A stretch of DNA of 64,000 nucleotides from a bacterium. GTDB lineage: Bacteria; Cyanobacteriota; Vampirovibrionia; Gastranaerophilales; Gastranaerophilaceae. The stretch covers positions 62,001 to 126,000 of the forward strand of contig JAFUEV010000060.1 in the NCBI GenBank assembly GCA_017470245.1. Reading direction: 5' to 3'. Shown here piece by piece: positions 26,984-36,830 of the stretch. Position numbers and translations under genes: made by a program. Below the pieces are notes generated by a model. The model was not told where the DNA came from and did not search any database. It saw nothing but the letters and a program-made list of their open reading frames with translations. Within the stretch, counting starts at the first letter, position 1. Every line of letters begins with the position of its first letter.

Positions 26984-28207
26984 ATGAAAATATTTGAAGA
27001 ATTACAAGCACGTGGGCTTATAGCTCAATTAACGAATGAAAAAGAAGTAAGAGAACTTGTAAACAATGGTGGGGCAAGATTTTATATAGGCTTTGACCCG
27101 ACAGCCGATTCATTACATGTCGGACATTTTATGGCATTATGTTTGATGAAACGCTTGCAAATGGCAGGAAATAAACCGGTAGTTTTAATTGGAGGCGGTA
27201 CAGGATATATTGGCGACCCGTCAGGTAGAACAGATATGCGTTCTATGATGACACCGGAAATGATTCAGCATAATTGTGACTGTTTTAAAAAACAAATGGA
27301 AAGATTTATCACATTTGGTGATGATGCAGCAATTATGGTTAATAATGCGGACTGGCTTTTAAAATTAAATTATATTGAACTTTTAAGAGATGTAGGTGCT
27401 TGCTTTTCTGTAAATAATATGTTGAGAGCCGAATGTTACAAACAAAGAATGGAAAAGGGACTTAGCTTTTTAGAATTTAATTATATGATAATGCAAGCTT
27501 TTGACTTTTATTATTTGCATAATAATTATAAATGCAATATGCAATTTGGCGGTGATGATCAGTGGAGTAATATGCTTGCAGGTACGGAACTTATAAGAAA
27601 GAAAACAGGTGAAGATGCTTATGCTATGACTATTACCCTGTTGATGAACAGTGAAGGTAAAAAAATGGGTAAAACGGCAAAAGGTGCCGTATGGCTTGAC
27701 CCGAATAAGACTTCACCGTTTGAATTTTATCAATATTGGAGAAATGTTGACGATGCTGATGTTATGAAATGTATAAGAATGTTGACATTTATACCTCTTG
27801 AACAAATTGATGAAATGGAAAAATGGGAAGATAACAGAATAAATGAGAAAAAAGAAATTCTTGCTTATGAGTTAACAAATCTTGTTCACGGTAAAGAAGA
27901 AGCGGATAAAGCTAAAAATGCAGCATACGCACTATTTTCCGGAGCAGGTGACAGTGAAAACATGCCGACAACAGAATTAACAGATTCTGATTTTGAAGAT
28001 GACAAAATTAATGTTATAAGTCTTTTAGTTGCCGTTAAATTTGCAGCAAGCAGAGGCGAAGCAAAACGTCTTATTCAACAAGGCGGTATAAGTATAAATG
28101 ATGAAGTTATTTCTGCTATGGATAAATCTTATACTAAGGCAGATGTACAAAACGGTTTAAAAATAAAAAAGGGCAAAAAACATTTTCATAAAGCAATTAT
28201 GAAATAA
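26984..28207 (+). CDS. tyrS: Tyrosyl-tRNA synthetase
   Basis: A class I synthetase charging tRNA-Tyr. The HIGH-type motif is HVGHFMAL, the KMSKS-type motif is KMGKTAKGAVWLDP, and the tyrosine-binding region has GGDDQWSNMLAGTELIR. The C-terminal S4-like domain ends in LIQQGGISINDEV and KKGKKHFHK. Length 407 is normal. A TTGACA element at 26926-26931 with a TATAGT 15 bases later may be its promoter. Confidence 0.96.
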   Translation: MKIFEELQARGLIAQLTNEKEVRELVNNGGARFYIGFDPTADSLHVGHFMALCLMKRLQMAGNKPVVLIGGGTGYIGDPSGRTDMRSMMTPEMIQHNCDCFKKQMERFITFGDDAAIMVNNADWLLKLNYIELLRDVGACFSVNNMLRAECYKQRMEKGLSFLEFNYMIMQAFDFYYLHNNYKCNMQFGGDDQWSNMLAGTELIRKKTGEDAYAMTITLLMNSEGKKMGKTAKGAVWLDPNKTSPFEFYQYWRNVDDADVMKCIRMLTFIPLEQIDEMEKWEDNRINEKKEILAYELTNLVHGKEEADKAKNAAYALFSGAGDSENMPTTELTDSDFEDDKINVISLLVAVKFAASRGEAKRLIQQGGISINDEVISAMDKSYTKADVQNGLKIKKGKKHFHKAIMK

Positions 28208-28236
28208 AATTATTTAACATAGTTTATAAAAATTAA

Positions 28237-28283
28237 GAAAGAAGCTATAATCCTATTCGCCAAAGAGTTTTACAGCTTCTTTC
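28237..28283. terminator. Long-loop hairpin between tyrS and the aldo/keto reductase gene
   Basis: A 10-base inverted repeat GAAAGAAGCT / AGCTTCTTTC with a 27-base loop, spanning the stop of the minus-strand reductase gene. Both genes converge here and the stem could serve as a bidirectional terminator, although the long loop makes it weak. Confidence 0.45.
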
Positions 28284-29401
28284 ATATTATTTCTTATTTC
28301 AACTTTAAACGGGCAACGTTTTTCACAAACACCGCAAGATAAACACTCTCCTGCTTTATGTTGTAATAATTTATAGTGTTCTCTTACAGTTTCAGGAATC
28401 ATCCCCTGTGCTTTTATTAAATTTAAAAATTTTGTAACAGATGCGATATCTATTCCTTTCGGACAAGGTGCACAATGTCCGCAATACATGCAATGTCCTT
28501 CCCAACTTATTTTAGGGAATGATGCAAGTGTTGAAGCATAATCTTTTTCTTTTTCATCTGCTATTTCATATCTGATTGATTCTTTTAATTCTTCTATTGT
28601 TCTGGCACCTGACATAACAGACGCTACCGCAGGACGTGTCAAAGCATAATGCAAACATTGAAGTGGGGTTAAAGATACTTTTGCAGGTGAGTATTTATCA
28701 TTTAATAAGTCACCACCTCCAAAGGCTTTCATAACAGTTATCCCGACACCTGATTTTTCACATGCTTCATACAATTCCTGTCTGTCTTTATCCATATTTA
28801 ACAAATTATCTTTGTATTTTTCAGGGTTCCACAATTGTTCTACATCTTCATCAGCAGGCTGCAAATCATAACAAGGATTTACACTAAACATTAGTACCTG
28901 TATTATCCCTGTTTCAACAGCTTTTTTAGCAACAATAGGATTATGAGAACTCATTCCTATACATTTTATTCTTCCTTGTTGTTTCAATTCAATCGCATAT
29001 TTAACGATTTCTCCATTTAAAATATTATCTAAATCAGCTAGTGAATCAACATAATGAATCATACCGATATCAATATAATCGGTATCAAGCTCTTTAAGCA
29101 TTATTTCAAAACCGTTTTTGACTTTATTTATATCTCTTGTTCTCAAATATTGCTCATTTTCCCAAATACTGCATATATGTGATTGCAAAATAAATTTATC
29201 TCTATAACCTTTTATAGCTTTAGCCAAATTTTTTCTGACATCGGGATTAGGTGTATATAAGTCTATACAATTTACACCTTCTTTTAACATTAATTCAACA
29301 AATGCTTTAACTTCTTTTTCGGTTTTATCGACAAATCCCTCACAACCTATACCTATTTCACTTACTTTTATTCCTGTATTTCCCAATGTTCTGTATTTCA
29401 T
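28253..29401 (-). CDS. Aldo/keto reductase with C-terminal 4Fe-4S ferredoxin domain
   Basis: The N-terminal 270 residues form the AKR barrel (RTLGNTGIKVSEIGIGCEGF and the catalytic Asp/Tyr/Lys segment CIDLYTPNP). The C-terminal 100 residues have two cysteine clusters, CMYCGHCAPCPKGIDI and CLSCGVCEKRCPFKV, typical of COG1453-type oxidoreductases. It may use an electron carrier other than NAD(P)H; the substrate cannot be read. The usual catalytic tyrosine position reads DLYTPNP rather than DTAxxYG. The gene is single, separated from GH77 by about 110 bases. Confidence 0.88.
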   Translation of the reverse strand: MKYRTLGNTGIKVSEIGIGCEGFVDKTEKEVKAFVELMLKEGVNCIDLYTPNPDVRKNLAKAIKGYRDKFILQSHICSIWENEQYLRTRDINKVKNGFEIMLKELDTDYIDIGMIHYVDSLADLDNILNGEIVKYAIELKQQGRIKCIGMSSHNPIVAKKAVETGIIQVLMFSVNPCYDLQPADEDVEQLWNPEKYKDNLLNMDKDRQELYEACEKSGVGITVMKAFGGGDLLNDKYSPAKVSLTPLQCLHYALTRPAVASVMSGARTIEELKESIRYEIADEKEKDYASTLASFPKISWEGHCMYCGHCAPCPKGIDIASVTKFLNLIKAQGMIPETVREHYKLLQHKAGECLSCGVCEKRCPFKVEIRNNMKEAVKLFGE

Positions 29402-29513
29402 ATATGTACCTTTGTTAATATTTACTTATCAATTTTATCATATCTTTTAAAAGAATTTATCAAAAAAAATTTTTAGAAATTTTATTTAAATGTATATTTT
29501 TAGAGGATATAAC

Positions 29514-31388
29514 ATGAGAGTTTCATCAATTTATGCATCAAAAGATAAAACTGTTTTTGGACGTGCATTAACATCACAAGAAGAAATAGATTTTAAAAAG
29601 ACAACAAATGAAGCAATGAAAGAATTAGGTGTTGATAAAGGGATTCGCCTTTTTAAAGTCTTTCAAACATCTCTACCTACAGAATACGGTCAAAATTTGG
29701 GCGTTGGTAAACTTAATTCAACAGAAGCTATTGACTATTTAAAATTTATGGCATTATACACTGGTTCAAATGCAATAAAAATATACCCTACAGGACAATT
29801 TGCATCTAAACTAAGGTTTAATAATTATTATTGTCCCTATGAAAGGTCTTCCACTGCTATAGGAGAAGACAATATTAATTTCCATAAATTAACTAAACCT
29901 GAATACGGAAGATTATTAACTGATTCCGATATTAAACCATATCTTATTTCCGATAAAAAAGATAGCGTTGATTATGAAAATGAACTTGATCCTGATACAG
30001 GAGCAGCTTTCAAACTAATAAAAAAAGCATACAACAATATGATGTCAGCCCCTAATTTAACTGCATTGGCAATGAAAAGAGATTTCTTCAAGTTTAAGGA
30101 TTCTTTAAAATCCGATACTTATGACAGACTTGCAATAGCACCTTATGTAAAAGACTCTGACCCTGACTTGTTTAAAGGCTTTTCTTCATCTTTGGAAAAG
30201 AAAGAACGCTTTGAAACTTATAAACATAAATATTCAGAAGAAATTGATGTTTTTAAATTCGGTAAATTTTTAGCATTAAAAAACCTGCAAGAAGCAAAAG
30301 AAAAACTAAAAAAAGATAAACTAGAATTATACGGTGATTGTCCAATCGGTTTTACAAAAGATGAAGTATTTAGTTTTCCCGATGCATTCTACCCTGAAAA
30401 TATAACACCGGGTTGGGGCTTTAGAGCAATAAAATATGAAGATATTCCCAAAGAAGGAACAGAAGCAAACAGACTATTTACGGAAAAAATTTCAGGATTA
30501 TTGGAAAACTTTGACGGAATAAGATTTGACGTTGGTTGGCAATATTTTAAACCGAAATTGAGTAAATATGACGAAAACGGAAATCCATCAAGATACAAAA
30601 TTTCTGTAGGGAATAAAATTATCAACCATATAGAAAAAACAGCACTTAGAATAAAAGGAAAGAAATACGATACAAAAAAATTGATATATGAATGTGATGC
30701 AAGTCCTGAAGATTTTTCAATGTTTAAATGGGATAACGGAGTTCCTCTTGTAAATAAAGGGCTTTCGGGAAGAACCTGTGCTGTTACTTCTGTATATGAA
30801 CATGCAAATTGGATTGGTTGGGGAAACCCGCAATTTTATAATCGTTCAGGATTAAATTCATATATTATAGGAACCAATAATCACGATAGTACTCCGTTAA
30901 GAGTATTGGCAGAACAAGATATTGATAACAGAGGAGATGCGGACATATCACTTTCGAATATAAGAAAAGATAATGTTAAGGCTTTAAGAAAATCTTTAAA
31001 AGTTACTCCTGAATGGATAAGTAAACCTAAAAACTTTATAAATGCCAAATTTGCAGAATTGTTTCAGGCAAAAAATCACTTTATATTCTTTAATGACGCA
31101 ATAGGCAATGATAAACGTGTAGCACAAGAAAATATTGACCCTCAAAATTACAGATATAAAATCGGACATGATTACGAAAGACAATACCATCGTATGCTTC
31201 AAAAGGGATACGGATTTAACCTCGCAGAAGTTTTAAGAATTGCGATGAAGGCAAAAGATATGGATATAACAAATCCAACTTTGTATAAAAAAATCGCAAA
31301 TTATTCAAGAATTCTATCAGCAAAAGGTCCTGAAACAAAAGTTGAATCAGAAAGGATGAATTATTTGAAACAAAATAATATGATATAA
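29514..31388 (+). CDS. Divergent GH77 4-alpha-glucanotransferase-like protein
   Basis: The 624-residue protein (start at the second ATG because AGAGGA lies upstream) carries weakened but orderable MalQ motifs: GDCPIGFTKDEVFSFPDAF (cf. GDLPIYV...), the nucleophile block DGIRFDVGWQYFKP, an acid/base-type YECDASPEDFS, and GTNNHDSTPLR. Normally GH77 moves alpha-1,4 glucans during glycogen or maltose handling. The first 20 residues (MRVSSIYASKDKTVFGRAL) form an extra leader with a TVFG motif seen in other genes here. Enzymatic activity is plausible but unproven. Confidence 0.7.
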   Translation: MRVSSIYASKDKTVFGRALTSQEEIDFKKTTNEAMKELGVDKGIRLFKVFQTSLPTEYGQNLGVGKLNSTEAIDYLKFMALYTGSNAIKIYPTGQFASKLRFNNYYCPYERSSTAIGEDNINFHKLTKPEYGRLLTDSDIKPYLISDKKDSVDYENELDPDTGAAFKLIKKAYNNMMSAPNLTALAMKRDFFKFKDSLKSDTYDRLAIAPYVKDSDPDLFKGFSSSLEKKERFETYKHKYSEEIDVFKFGKFLALKNLQEAKEKLKKDKLELYGDCPIGFTKDEVFSFPDAFYPENITPGWGFRAIKYEDIPKEGTEANRLFTEKISGLLENFDGIRFDVGWQYFKPKLSKYDENGNPSRYKISVGNKIINHIEKTALRIKGKKYDTKKLIYECDASPEDFSMFKWDNGVPLVNKGLSGRTCAVTSVYEHANWIGWGNPQFYNRSGLNSYIIGTNNHDSTPLRVLAEQDIDNRGDADISLSNIRKDNVKALRKSLKVTPEWISKPKNFINAKFAELFQAKNHFIFFNDAIGNDKRVAQENIDPQNYRYKIGHDYERQYHRMLQKGYGFNLAEVLRIAMKAKDMDITNPTLYKKIANYSRILSAKGPETKVESERMNYLKQNNMI

Positions 31389-31409
31389 TAATCATCAACG
31401 AGGTTCATT

Positions 31410-32657
31410 ATGTTCTGTTGCAAAAATTGCGGTAAAAAAATTGCGAATAAATCAACTGTTTGTAAGTATTGCGGATATAAATATAACAGTAAAGCGGAAA
31501 TTTCAAATATTTCAGAGAACATAAAAATTAATGATGATGATATTTTATCATTATTCACTAAACACTTACCCATAAATTTTAATGAAATTGAAGCATTATC
31601 AAAAGCTGAAAATATATTAAATGTTTCCCCTGCTTTATATGAAATTATATCTAAGAAATTTTTTCCAAAAACAATTAAGGGAATAGTATTAAATTCAAAA
31701 ATTCAAAAACTTATAGATAGTGGTGAATTACAATGGATGAAAGCAAGCGGAAATAAATGTTACGGAGCATTGCTAAAAAACGGCAAAATCTTTAAACAAA
31801 TATCTTTTAAAGATATAAATATTTCTCAACTTAATATACCATATATAGCCATTTTGTTCTCAGTCAATAAATTAGTTAATGAAGTTAAAAATATCAATCA
31901 TAATATCGAAAAAGTAAATAAACAATTTCAAATTAACAGAATAAAAGAAATTGAGCACTTCTTTGAACAAATAAATGAAGCCCAAATAACACAAAATAAT
32001 GATACCCAAAAACGTAAACTACAGAAAATTACTGACGAAATAGGTCTGCCTATAAAGCAAATCCAAGGTTATTTTGAAGAAATTTTATTACCCGATATAA
32101 ACAAAAAGAAAATAAAAAATTTTAACAAATTGGGTTATGAATATTTTGAATGCATAAAAACGATAACTATCGGCTATTATATAAAAGCAAAAGCATATTA
32201 CAATTTAAATGATAATGAAAATACCGTTAATACCCTTAATGAATACAATAATTATCTTGAAAAAATAAAAATAAACGATAGAAATTCTCTTTTAAAAATC
32301 AATTCGGAAATGAATATAAATGCTCAATACAATCAGCAAATTATTAATATTGTAGAGAAAATGAAACATTTTTCTTATATAAATTTACAAAAAAATTCTA
32401 AACAAATACCAAAGAAAACAAAATTAAAATATTGTAAATGTTGCAATAAAGAAATTCCCAATAGTACAAAAGATAATGTTTGCAACAGTTGTAAAAAACA
32501 AAAAATAAAAAATAATATAATTTCTACAGGAAAAAGTATTGTCATAGGTATAGCAGCAGGAGCTGCAATTCCTTCACTACCTATTGCAATAACAACCGGT
32601 GCTGTTGCAGGTGCTGTTATTGGTTCAAAAACGCACAAAACAACCACAAAAAGTTAA
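31410..32657 (+). CDS. Zinc-ribbon/coiled-coil protein with C-terminal glycine-zipper
   Basis: A 415-residue hypothetical. An N-terminal zinc ribbon (CCKNCGKK at residues 3-10 and CKYCGYK near residue 18) is followed by a largely helical, Asn/Lys/Glu-rich middle (coiled coil around 140-210). A second cysteine pair set (KYCKCCNKE, NVCNSCKKQ) precedes a hydrophobic Gly/Ala-rich end (GIAAGAAIPSLPIAITTGAVAGAVIG) of glycine-zipper kind that may insert in a membrane. It is likely co-transcribed with GH77 (21-base gap). Role unknown. Confidence 0.62.
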   Translation: MFCCKNCGKKIANKSTVCKYCGYKYNSKAEISNISENIKINDDDILSLFTKHLPINFNEIEALSKAENILNVSPALYEIISKKFFPKTIKGIVLNSKIQKLIDSGELQWMKASGNKCYGALLKNGKIFKQISFKDINISQLNIPYIAILFSVNKLVNEVKNINHNIEKVNKQFQINRIKEIEHFFEQINEAQITQNNDTQKRKLQKITDEIGLPIKQIQGYFEEILLPDINKKKIKNFNKLGYEYFECIKTITIGYYIKAKAYYNLNDNENTVNTLNEYNNYLEKIKINDRNSLLKINSEMNINAQYNQQIINIVEKMKHFSYINLQKNSKQIPKKTKLKYCKCCNKEIPNSTKDNVCNSCKKQKIKNNIISTGKSIVIGIAAGAAIPSLPIAITTGAVAGAVIGSKTHKTTTKS

Positions 32658-32672
32658 AATGCAAAAATTTCA

Positions 32673-32704
32673 AAAAGCCTGTTTATGTTATTAGACAGGC
32701 TTTT
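32673..32704. terminator. Bidirectional intrinsic terminator
   Basis: Stem AAAAGCCTGT / ACAGGCTTTT with a 12-base loop, between the convergent zinc-ribbon and iron alcohol dehydrogenase genes. The A/T runs on both sides allow use from either strand, including the end of the hydrogenase-block transcript. Confidence 0.85.
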
Positions 32705-32721
32705 CGTATGTAAATTATATA

Positions 32722-33927
32722 TTATAATGATTCTCTATAAATTGTTGCAACTGCTTCTTTTGTTGCTTTTGTCGGAGCAATGCCTAACAAACCGTCTAAT
32801 GATGGAGTTGTGAATGCCAAATTTGTTAATTTTTCAACATCAGCTTCAGTAAATCCCTCATCTTTCAACTTATTAGAAACATCAACGGATTTTAACCATT
32901 CATATACTCCCGTTGCTGCTTTTTCTGTATCTTCTTTATTTGCTTTTAATCCGGAAACAATAGGTTCTAAGATATAAGCCAATGTTTCTGCTTTTGCAGG
33001 ATATATATTTCTTATAACAGCCGGCAATAAAATTGCAAGTCCTAAACCATGTGAAAAATCAGGTTTCATAGCACTCAAAGGATGTTCAAGCGCATGTGTA
33101 TAATGCAATAAACCGTTATCGAAACATACACCTGCAATCATTGCAGCATAGCACAAATAATATCTTGATTCTTTATCCTGCGGATTTTTTATTGCTAATG
33201 GTAAATATTTAGAAACAAGTTCAATAACCTGTCTTGCAAGTGTTATTGAATATGGTGAAGCAACAATTGATGTTGCAGCTTCTACAACGTGGTTAACAGC
33301 ATCAATTGAAACATATCTTGTTTGTTTTGGAGATAAACCGGCCATTAAAGCAGGGTCATCTATAGCAAATTCAGGATATATGCAATCATAAGCAATTGCA
33401 GGTTTATAGTTTTTATCTAATATTGTAGCTACCGCAAATCTGTTTGTTTCACTACCAGTACCGTGTGTTAAATTAATAGCTACAATAGGAACTGCCTCTG
33501 TCGGAGTAAACTTAAATTCATACAAGTTGCTTCCTGTCTCGTTCGGATATTTTAAAAGTATTGCAACTGATTTACCTGCATCTGTAGGTGAACCTCCACC
33601 AATAGTTATTACGGCTTTTGCACCAAATTCTCTTGCCATTTTTGTAGCTTCATCAATTGCATCTGTAGTAGGATTTGGTGTAACTTTATCATAATTGATA
33701 TATCCGATATTATTTGCCTTTAATGCTTTTTCAACAACATCCCAAGCACCTGTTGATTTATAAGCATTTTTTCCTGACATTACTATTACTTTATTTATTC
33801 CTCGTGCAGCATAAGCTTTTGCAATATCTTCTATTTTATGTATTGCTCCACAACCAAAATATACAGTTGTTCTTGTTCTTATTTCTTTTACTTCATCAAT
33901 ATCTAAATCTTTTTCCCAAGCAAACAT
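32722..33927 (-). CDS. Iron-containing alcohol dehydrogenase
   Basis: A family III (Fe-ADH) enzyme of 401 residues that reduces aldehydes to alcohols using NAD(P)H. The nucleotide-binding AVITIGGGSPTDAGKSVAIL, the metal-ligand blocks SIDAVNHVVEAA and HYTHALEHPLSAMKPDFSHGLGLAI, and LTHGTGSETNRFA are visible. It is the last gene of the minus-strand hydrogenase/adhE block (15 bases after the hydrogenase), suggesting a role in ethanol or butanol formation to regenerate NAD+. Confidence 0.93.
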   Translation of the reverse strand: MFAWEKDLDIDEVKEIRTRTTVYFGCGAIHKIEDIAKAYAARGINKVIVMSGKNAYKSTGAWDVVEKALKANNIGYINYDKVTPNPTTDAIDEATKMAREFGAKAVITIGGGSPTDAGKSVAILLKYPNETGSNLYEFKFTPTEAVPIVAINLTHGTGSETNRFAVATILDKNYKPAIAYDCIYPEFAIDDPALMAGLSPKQTRYVSIDAVNHVVEAATSIVASPYSITLARQVIELVSKYLPLAIKNPQDKESRYYLCYAAMIAGVCFDNGLLHYTHALEHPLSAMKPDFSHGLGLAILLPAVIRNIYPAKAETLAYILEPIVSGLKANKEDTEKAATGVYEWLKSVDVSNKLKDEGFTEADVEKLTNLAFTTPSLDGLLGIAPTKATKEAVATIYRESL

Positions 33928-33942
33928 ATACTACTCCTTCCT

Positions 33943-35400
33943 TTATATTTTTGAAATATCTTCACTACTGTTAGCTAATGTATCAATCTGTTTTTTAGCT
34001 GTTTTTAAATTACTTATAGTAGCATTACCGCCAATACAACCGCCCTCACAACACATAACTTCAACAAGGTTACAACCGTTATCGCATTCACCATTTGTTG
34101 CATATTTTTTTAATTGTCTTATGCTATCTTTATTTAAACCATTAATAATACAAGGATTAACTTGATTTTCATTTTGCAAAGATGCTTTAACAGACTCGGC
34201 AACTCCACCTAAACATCCAAAGTTTCTACCCTGTTTAGAAGCTTCTGTAGCAAACTTAGTTTCAGGCAGTTGTGTTATTTCTATTTTCATAGCAACAAAC
34301 ATAGCACCAAGTTCTTGATAATTCATTACAAAATCTATATTTTTATTTTCATAGCCTTCCGCACGTTTTGCAACACAAGGACTTATGAAAACAGTTATAC
34401 TATCCGGATATTCTTTCTTTACCAGCTCTGCCGTATAATACAACGGCGTTTTTGTATCAGATACAAAAGGTTTTATTTCACTTAAATGTTTTTTTATTAA
34501 TTGATTATAGCCGGCACAACAAGATGTTGTCATAAATTTTTGACCTTCATCCATTCTTTTCATAAATTCTTTTGCTTCGGTATTTGCAGTAATATCAGCG
34601 CCGGATGCAACTTCATATACATCATCAAAACCTGCTTGCATAATTGCTGTTTTTAATTGATAAATTGTTCCGGGGAATTGTCCTGCAATAGAAGGTGCCA
34701 TCATTGCTATAACTTTTTTATCTGATTTTTTTAACAATTTTAAGATATCAACTATTTGACTTCTTTCATGAACCGCACCAAAAGGACATGCAGAAGTGCA
34801 TCTTCCACAATTTATACATTTGTCATAATCAATACTTGCAAAGCCTGTTTCATCTTTTTTGATAGCATTAACAGGACAAGAATCCTCACAGGGAACCGTT
34901 ATTTTAACAATTGCCTTATAAGGACAAGCACTAACACACATTTGACATTTTTTGCATTTAGAATCATCAATAACAGATTTACCGTTAACAATTGAAATAG
35001 CACCAAATCTGCAAGATGAAACACAAGGACGTGCCACACATCCCTGACACAAATCCGTAACATGTATTCTATTTGTTGCACAACCTTTACAAGCAGCTTG
35101 TAAAACGGTTAAATTTTTGTCACTGATTTCCGTTCTTTCCAATGCTTTTTTTGCATACGTAGCAAGCGATACAGTTTCATCATCTTCTTCAATAGGAAAA
35201 CCAAGTCCCGCTATTGTTCTGTCTTTTATTATTGCTCTTTCTTTATATATACAGCATCTGTATGGAACTTCCATTCCTTTCGGACGCATTGCATAAGGAA
35301 TCAATCTTGTTTGTTCTTCAAAATTATCAGAAAGAAATGCTTTTATAATCCTTATTAATATCTCTTTTTTTAAATGTATTGCTTGCCCTGCATTATTCAT
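33943..35400 (-). CDS. [FeFe] hydrogenase, group B type
   Basis: The H2-producing or H2-oxidising enzyme of 485 residues. The N-terminal half carries several 4Fe-4S sites (CKGCATNRIHVTDLCQGC at 104-121; CKKCQMCVSACP at 149-160; CINCGRCTSACPFGAV at 195-210). The H-cluster motifs are L1 TTSCCAGY (291-298), L2 SPCVAKRAE (340-348) and L3 EVMCCEGGCIGG (447-458). The N-terminus with RCCIYKERAI, plus the cluster layout, matches the group B1/B3 set. The small NuoE-like protein precedes it directly (one-base overlap). No flavin (HydB) subunit is present, so the electron donor is probably ferredoxin, not NADH. Confidence 0.92.
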   Translation of the reverse strand: MNNAGQAIHLKKEILIRIIKAFLSDNFEEQTRLIPYAMRPKGMEVPYRCCIYKERAIIKDRTIAGLGFPIEEDDETVSLATYAKKALERTEISDKNLTVLQAACKGCATNRIHVTDLCQGCVARPCVSSCRFGAISIVNGKSVIDDSKCKKCQMCVSACPYKAIVKITVPCEDSCPVNAIKKDETGFASIDYDKCINCGRCTSACPFGAVHERSQIVDILKLLKKSDKKVIAMMAPSIAGQFPGTIYQLKTAIMQAGFDDVYEVASGADITANTEAKEFMKRMDEGQKFMTTSCCAGYNQLIKKHLSEIKPFVSDTKTPLYYTAELVKKEYPDSITVFISPCVAKRAEGYENKNIDFVMNYQELGAMFVAMKIEITQLPETKFATEASKQGRNFGCLGGVAESVKASLQNENQVNPCIINGLNKDSIRQLKKYATNGECDNGCNLVEVMCCEGGCIGGNATISNLKTAKKQIDTLANSSEDISKI

Positions 35401-35660
35401 TATTTATTCCCTATTTTTTTATCTATAGCTTCCAATACTTTTTCAACTGTAGCTTCAGATACAACTTCATCATCAACCTTTACATAGGGGGCTTTTGAAT
35501 ATTCCCAATTTATGGAGCATAATCCCAAACAATTGCTGCCTGTAACTTCTACCTTATCTCCGTATTTTTTTGGAATAATATCGTTTAATTCTTGTAAATT
35601 AGCACCACCCATTACAAAACAGGTTGTTCCTACACATACTTTAACCGAAATCTTTTCCAT
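35400..35660 (-). CDS. NuoE/HydC-like 2Fe-2S thioredoxin-fold protein
   Basis: An 86-residue protein (start set at MEKISVKV because AAGGAG sits upstream) with a 2Fe-2S thioredoxin-like ferredoxin fold: CVGTTCFVMGG near the N-terminus and NCLGLCSI in the second half carry the four cluster cysteines. In other systems this type of protein shuttles electrons between NADH dehydrogenase parts and hydrogenase. Its stop overlaps the hydrogenase start by one base, suggesting a direct partner. Confidence 0.9.
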   Translation of the reverse strand: MEKISVKVCVGTTCFVMGGANLQELNDIIPKKYGDKVEVTGSNCLGLCSINWEYSKAPYVKVDDEVVSEATVEKVLEAIDKKIGNK

Positions 35661-35670
35661 GTTCAACTCC

Positions 35671-36828
35671 TTATATAAACTGTACATTTACTTTTTTTAG
35701 ATATTTTTCCTCTAACACTTTAGACATTTGTTTGATAACATTTTTTCTTATTTCTATTTCAATAGGCAAATTAGGATCATAATGAGCTTTATTCATTTGC
35801 GCTCCAACAAGAAAATTGATAACATCACTATCTAACAAAAAGTTCATGAGTGTTTTGGCTGCATTATTTTCACTTTTTCCGCTTTCAAGATATTCAAGTG
35901 TCTTAGTTAATGTTAATATTCCTTCAGTAACTAAGTCAACACCTTCCATTTTTGAAAGCCCCGGTAATTTACCCGAATTTGTTGAAATATCTGCAGTAAC
36001 AGGAATATTTAACTCCCTTGATATAATATTTGCGGTTGTACCACCTGAAATGGCTTTTTTACCTTTAAAATCCATAAAAGTTTTTGCATAGTAACTGTCT
36101 TTTTCTCCATAGAACGGAGGACCTGTAAAGATGAGAGATTCTCTCGGATTACGACAATATATTGATAAAATTGAAGTGTCATCTTTTAATTCTTTATTCG
36201 GAGCAATCAATTCTATTTGATGTACTAAATATTCACTTAATTTCTTAGATGAAATTTCCGGATCTTCTTGCAATTTATTTAAAATAATTTTTATTAATCC
36301 TTTTCTTTCAAGTCCCAAAGGATACTGTTTTGACCCCATTGCTACCTGAGTTGCACCATCCGAACAAAATATAATTCTGTCAAATTTTTCAAGAGTTATA
36401 TTATATACTTTCATTTTTCTGTTTTTAAAATCTTTTGATTGAATTGTTTGAAACTCAGGACTTAAAACTTCTCCGTTTCTAATCCATATAAAATCGGGAT
36501 TACCTTCTTCTACAATTTTAGCTTTCCCGTTTTCAAAACAGTCTATTGCAGAAAAAGTAGAATAACTAATGCCTCTTACTTTACAAACAGGTAATGAGTT
36601 CATAATTATTTCACAAGATTTTTCTATATCAGAATGATTTTCCATAAATTTTAAAAGCATTGTTGCTGTCATACAAGCCAATATATTCGCTTTTATTCCG
36701 CTACCCAGTCCGTCTGATAAAACAGCAACAACTCTATTCATATTAGGGAACCTGTTTGAGGCAAAGAAATCCCCATAAGCATTTTGATTATATTTCTTTT
36801 TTTGTGAACAAGCTATATCTATAAACAT
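35671..36828 (-). CDS. SpoIIE-type Ser/Thr phosphatase in the hydrogenase block
   Basis: A PPM-type phosphatase domain occupies about residues 1-220, with metal-binding acidic motifs in VAVLSDGLGSGIKANIL, IIFCSDGATQVA and DDTSILSIY. The C-terminal 160 residues are a separate domain of unknown role (LIFTGPPFYGEKDSYYAKTF, then a glycine-threonine segment GKKAISGGTTANII). Genes like this flank sensory [FeFe] hydrogenases in other anaerobes, where they are thought to relay H2 status by dephosphorylation. It lies two bases from the sensory hydrogenase stop and 11 bases before the NuoE-like gene. Confidence 0.88.
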   Translation of the reverse strand: MFIDIACSQKKKYNQNAYGDFFASNRFPNMNRVVAVLSDGLGSGIKANILACMTATMLLKFMENHSDIEKSCEIIMNSLPVCKVRGISYSTFSAIDCFENGKAKIVEEGNPDFIWIRNGEVLSPEFQTIQSKDFKNRKMKVYNITLEKFDRIIFCSDGATQVAMGSKQYPLGLERKGLIKIILNKLQEDPEISSKKLSEYLVHQIELIAPNKELKDDTSILSIYCRNPRESLIFTGPPFYGEKDSYYAKTFMDFKGKKAISGGTTANIISRELNIPVTADISTNSGKLPGLSKMEGVDLVTEGILTLTKTLEYLESGKSENNAAKTLMNFLLDSDVINFLVGAQMNKAHYDPNLPIEIEIRKNVIKQMSKVLEEKYLKKVNVQFI

Positions 36829-36830
36829 AT

